DNA of 22,500 nt from positions 1-22,500 of the forward strand of contig JAWQFJ010025521.1 of NCBI GenBank assembly GCA_034096865.1, in the 5' to 3' direction. The translations under genes were made by a program, and so were the position numbers. The notes under the pieces were generated by a model. The model was not told the DNA's origin, did not search any database, and worked only from the letters and a program-made list of their open reading frames with translations. This document shows positions 18,574-22,500 of the stretch, one piece after another (position 1 is the first letter of the stretch; each line of letters begins with the position of its first letter). This DNA comes from Theodoxus fluviatilis (lineage: Eukaryota > Mollusca > Gastropoda > Cycloneritida > Neritidae).

Positions 18574-20218
18574 TGATTCCATTGAGTTTACCTGTCCATA
18601 ATCAATCTAATAAGCTTCAAAGCAGGGAGTTCTACGATCCACCTGCGCAAAAGGCATCTCAACCTGCTGGAGAAGTGAGGGTCTCCAGAAGGCCTGGGGA
18701 GATTGAAATACTTGAGTTTCAGAGCTACGAGCCTGTCTTGTCTTATCGCCTGGATGTCTCCTCCGGTGATCTACTGGCAGCGGTTCCGTGCCTTAACTGA
18801 AGCGTCGGCAGCTTCAAACACTTCCAGGGGGGTCCTACCTGCAAAGGCCACCCTCCACACGCCAGGTTGCAGTAGGGACCCAAACTACTTAAGAAATGCT
18901 TCGCTCAGGACTTCTCTGATCCCCTGGGTTTGCCAAAGCAAGAGCTATGCTGTTGTTATAAACGTCACATGCAGTTTTATGGGTGTCTTTTTCCGGCGGT
19001 CTTAAAGGCAGTACATCGTTTACCTCGTTGCTTCTAACATTTTTGCCTTTTTCACGTGCAGGTCTGATTCTCACCCGATCGTGCTGAGCTTTTGATTAGG
19101 GCTGATGCACAAATATGCATTGAGTATCGCGCTTGAGAGAACACAGCTTCATAAAAGTTAAGCGTCTTCTACGAACACGTGAATTATTGCCATTGTGCAT
19201 GCAAAAAACATCAGACTGGTTCTGTGCTTTGTTCACCGAGTTCGCAGGCGATAAATGACTCGAAAAATTGTCTGTTTAAATGAACTGATTTTTCATTGTT
19301 TCTCTTATTCATTTCTACTTTAGATTGAAGATGTGTCTCATGCACCCAGCTCGGATTGTCTTACGAACTGCAGTTCGTGCACGCGTTATGCAGTCTCAAT
19401 AAATACAAATCCAAACGACCATTTTGAGGAATATATCACTTGTTGAATCAATTGGCAAAAACGTATCATGAACGAAGGGTCAAAACAGCCAACCACGCAC
19501 CGGCACGCATTTTAGAATACATTAAGTTGTTTGTCCAAAGATCTGAATTGAGTCTTCCAGATACCAAATATCACTTGCAAAGACCACTTCTTTTCCAGAC
19601 AATTTGGAGTAATCGTATCGATTATCACAACCGACACAGCTGGAGATCAACTACAAAATTCAAGCGTCGCCGTTTCGGATTCGATGTTTATAAACGCAGT
19701 GGGCTCCCACTGTAGGAAAGTGCGTGCCCAGGATTCGCCCGTAGTGAAGGTGGAGCGATTCAACGAGTGCAGTCTCGCATCAGATAGTGCGATTAAGCGC
19801 TGTGGGGTTCTAGGACGTTAATAACGCACACTTCCCAGGGCGCGTTTTCGCTGCACTTTTTGTAGTGACGTTTGCAGGAGAAACTGCATCGAGCGGATAA
19901 ACTCTTTTCGAGCTTTCGAGCGAAATTCTGTGGAAGAAATTCTCCATTTAATCTCGACAAGGACATAGGCTTATGACGTAAGCTTGTGTGTATGGATCAA
20001 ATGGATGAAACGAATGAATTTCGGGTGAGTATGACAGAGAGAACACCTCTTCCTCCGAGTATGCTATTCCTCTGTTTACATTTGTTTCCGCCCTAGTTAC
20101 CATTTTCATTTGCACAAAATGTATACATGGAAAAAAAACACCTCTTGACCCAGAACGTAAGATTCGTTTATCAGCATTTACTTCCATATATTGAAATTTA
20201 TTTAAGGCCTTGTCACTA
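18574..20218. other. Unique DNA; no clear gene
   Basis: Mixed-composition sequence with several unrecognised frames under about 100 residues. One example, at 19440-19715, is basic and reads NQLAKTYHERRVKTANHAP at its start, but it begins with TTG and has no supporting signals. A perfect 16-bp palindrome, ACGAACTGCAGTTCGT, lies at 19363-19378. Confidence 0.4.
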
Positions 20219-20640
<422 letters not shown>

Positions 20641-21077
20641 TATATATTACTTTCATACTGTTCTTTGGCAGGTGTTAATGTTATTGTAAAAGCATGAATA
20701 CATCATGAATTATGATTTAAAAGTTATCCTTCTCAAGATTCGTTTTGTTTTTTATTTAATAAATAAAGTTGTCCATCAGAGTCAACAAAACGCTTACCCT
20801 TGCAAGAATAATATATCTTTCTTGAATTAACACTATAATCAACCGCTGGGAAAACAGACAAGAAGCATATACATTCCTTCTTGCAAATCAGCCTTCTTAA
20901 TATTTCTTCTCCATAATGAGTCAGTTTTAGTACCATCGTCAAAATGATCTATATCATAAGTATGTCACTAGTGTAACTGATAGCCGTTACTGATATCATT
21001 GATTACAGAAACGTATCACTGGTGCATATGAGTGCATCTCTGCGTGGCGTATTTCTACCACACGGCATCCTGCAGAG

Positions 21078-21078
<1 letters not shown>
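20641..21078. other. AT-rich unique DNA
   Basis: AT-rich sequence with no recognised gene. A 69-residue minus-strand ATG frame (20733-20942) has ordinary composition but no recognisable domain. Confidence 0.4.

Positions 21079-21079
<1 letters not shown>

Positions 21080-21109
<30 letters not shown>
21080..21109. repeat. Short (GA)n microsatellite
   Basis: About 15 GA units flanked by unique sequence. Confidence 0.95.
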
Positions 21110-21115
<6 letters not shown>

Positions 21116-21528
21116 CTCTAGGGGGCGCTGCGTCCATTTTGCCGCCTTCTGTCGGGGTCGAAATAACCCAGAGATTTTGTTTAGGGATGCAGACAGTTTT
21201 CTCAGGGGCTCGGCAGGCGATAACATTCTGATTGCCCAGGAAAACACGGGAGCAAAAGGTTCGCCTTGAGAGGAAAATGGGCTCTCCGGGATTAATGTCG
21301 CCAGTCTTGAGGAAATCGTCGCCCCCGACGATAAGGCTCCGACCCACCCGAACTGATGCTTCCCAGATTTCCCTCTACTCTCAGGAGGGTAGCCTGCTGT
21401 CGTTGCTTTTGTTTCCTGCAAAAGTATAGAATCTGTTGCGAAAATTTCAAGTCTCTTTCGTTTCATTTCCTCTCTGATCATTTTGTCTACGTCACCTCAA
21501 ACCACAGTCTATTTGTGTTTGTGGGATT

Positions 21529-21531
<3 letters not shown>
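21110..21531. other. Unique DNA, no feature seen
   Basis: Mixed composition between two GA tracts. Long open frames exist on both strands at once, so none is favoured. Confidence 0.4.

Positions 21532-21567
<36 letters not shown>
21532..21567. repeat. (GA)n microsatellite
   Basis: About 17 GA units. Confidence 0.95.
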
Positions 21568-21569
<2 letters not shown>

Positions 21570-21598
21570 CAGAGACAAAGTATGCAAGACATATTGTA

Positions 21599-21783
21599 GA
21601 GGAGGAGGAGGCGGAGGAGGGAGGAGGCGGAGGGGGGAGGAGGCGGAGGAGGGAGGAGGAGGAGGGAGAAGGAGGAGGGAGAAGGAGGAGAGAGAAGGAG
21701 GAGGGAGGAAGAGGGAGGAGGAGGAAAACGGAGGGAGGAGGAAGAAGGAAGAGGAAAAGGGAGGAGAAGGAGGAAGGAGGAGG
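21599..21783. repeat. GGA-rich purine tract
   Basis: About 185 bases almost wholly purine on plus, built from GGA, GGAG, GAAGGA and GGCGGA words. Many closely spaced GG and GGG doublets make it a candidate for triplex or GGA-type quadruplex structure. The Glu/Arg/Gly and Ser/Pro/Leu frames are compositional. Confidence 0.92.
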
Positions 21784-21994
21784 TGCTGGTGGCGTCCAAA
21801 AATGCCATCCTGAAGGGCATCTGCACAGATATAATTAAATAACAGGAGTCATGGGAAGGTGGTGGAAAAGCGACACGACAAAAGAAAAGGAATGTAGATG
21901 AAAGATCTGGGGGTGGAGGAAGGCTTAATGGGACAGGATTTTAACAAATATCAAGAACAAACTATTGCAGTGGAAGAATTATGATAGCCGTGGA

Positions 21995-22213
21995 ATGCGT
22001 AGAAGTAAACAAAAACGAGCAGAAGCCTTCTCGAAGCTTGAGGCTCTGCAATCTGTACTAAGACGGGTCACCAAGGACAGGAAAACAACGACTGCACCGC
22101 GCTTCGAGAAAATTTCACACAAAGACGGGTCAGAGAGTACAAAGAGGAAAAGGAAAGAAAGGAAGAAGAAAAAAGACTTTGAAGATATCGCAGCAGGCGA
22201 TGATGACGTTTAA
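21995..22213 (+). CDS. Possible terminal exon, basic lysine-rich tail
   Basis: The frame is open from just after a TAA at 21926-21928. The first ATG is at 21995, giving 72 residues that start MRRSKQKRAEAFSKLEALQS and finish with an acidic tip, FEDIAAGDDDV. The middle is basic, with KRKRKERKKKK resembling a nuclear localisation signal. The stop TAA (22211-22213) is followed 18 bases later by AATAAA at 22232-22237, as expected at a gene end. TTGCAG at 21965-21970 could be a weak splice acceptor. I recognise no family. The poly(A) hexamer and the non-repetitive first half favour a real exon more than for other frames here, but the evidence is thin. Confidence 0.35.
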   Translation: MRRSKQKRAEAFSKLEALQSVLRRVTKDRKTTTAPRFEKISHKDGSESTKRKRKERKKKKDFEDIAAGDDDV

Positions 22214-22231
22214 ATGAGGCGTTAATGAAAG

Positions 22232-22237
22232 AATAAA
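22232..22237 (+). terminator. Candidate polyadenylation signal
   Basis: A canonical AATAAA just downstream of the lysine-rich ORF. AATAAA is frequent by chance in AT-rich DNA; its position after the stop codon is the only support. Confidence 0.35.
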
Positions 22238-22500
22238 CGTATACATCCCCATACACTTAGGGTGCCGCGCACACAGTCTGACGTGAGGCTGCCGTTTCTG
22301 TAGGTCTAGACGTTAGTGCTCTCTAATAACAGTCACACTGCTATCGGCCAGCTCACTCCCACCTCGAAACGGGGCGTAATGTCAGCCGACGCAAGAGAGG
22401 GGGGACTTTGGTAATGGGACTGTTTCACCAGCGTCACCAGACGGGGGCATGTTTACATATCAAAACCCCTGCCTTTAATGCATGTCTGCTTAGATTTGTA
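22238..22500. other. Unique DNA to the window edge
   Basis: No feature seen. Confidence 0.4.

Noticed and set aside
19363..19378. Perfect 16-bp palindrome
   Set aside because: One such palindrome is near what chance allows in 22.5 kb and nothing around it suggests a binding site.

Overview
The window looks like non-coding, repeat-dense DNA from an animal genome. I see no operons, ribosome-binding sites or compact genes. I do see very long microsatellites, satellites, a MITE-like transposon, a dispersed repeat family and weak exon-like ORFs beside AATAAA signals. A marine invertebrate, perhaps a mollusc, fits the microsatellite load and the style of the MITE, but no gene confirms a taxon. No protein in the window could be assigned to a known family.

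Layout. Positions 1-1300 hold a CT-rich tract, a CA-rich tract and a short ATC run. Positions 1300-3590 are mostly unique. A 342-bp element with terminal inverted repeats lies at 3591-3932. Minus-strand ORFs lie at 3968-4958, the longer one made largely of trinucleotide-repeat D/E tracts. Positions 4959-5580 are CpG-rich unique DNA, and 6022-6184 is a perfect 80-bp tandem duplication. From 7590 to 15712 the window is dominated by copies of one dispersed repeat. It has a tetranucleotide microsatellite on its left, a core of about 150 bp that begins with a hairpin, and on its right one or more units of a 29-30 bp C-run/G-run minisatellite. Eight whole or partial copies can be aligned by eye, seven on plus and one on minus. 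The minisatellite is expanded to about 4 units at 11067-11184 and about 12 units at 15347-15712.

Between two of these copies (13120-13353) the minus strand carries, in order, an E-box/CRE-like motif, a perfect four-box heat-shock element, two TATA boxes, a short ATG ORF and an AATAAA. This looks like a stress-inducible promoter module, possibly a solo LTR. Positions 15864-18000 are a satellite array of about 30 units of 70-71 bp. Its right part repeats with an 11-unit higher-order period of 777 bp, and its middle is unusually rich in single-base indels.

The array is followed by a short ordinary-composition ORF (18071-18382), more microsatellites including a CA-GA-GACA compound block (20219-20640), and a basic lysine-rich ORF with a nearby polyadenylation signal (21995-22213). 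The regulatory module, the dispersed repeat family and the higher-order satellite are the parts that most deserve attention. I found no gene system here.
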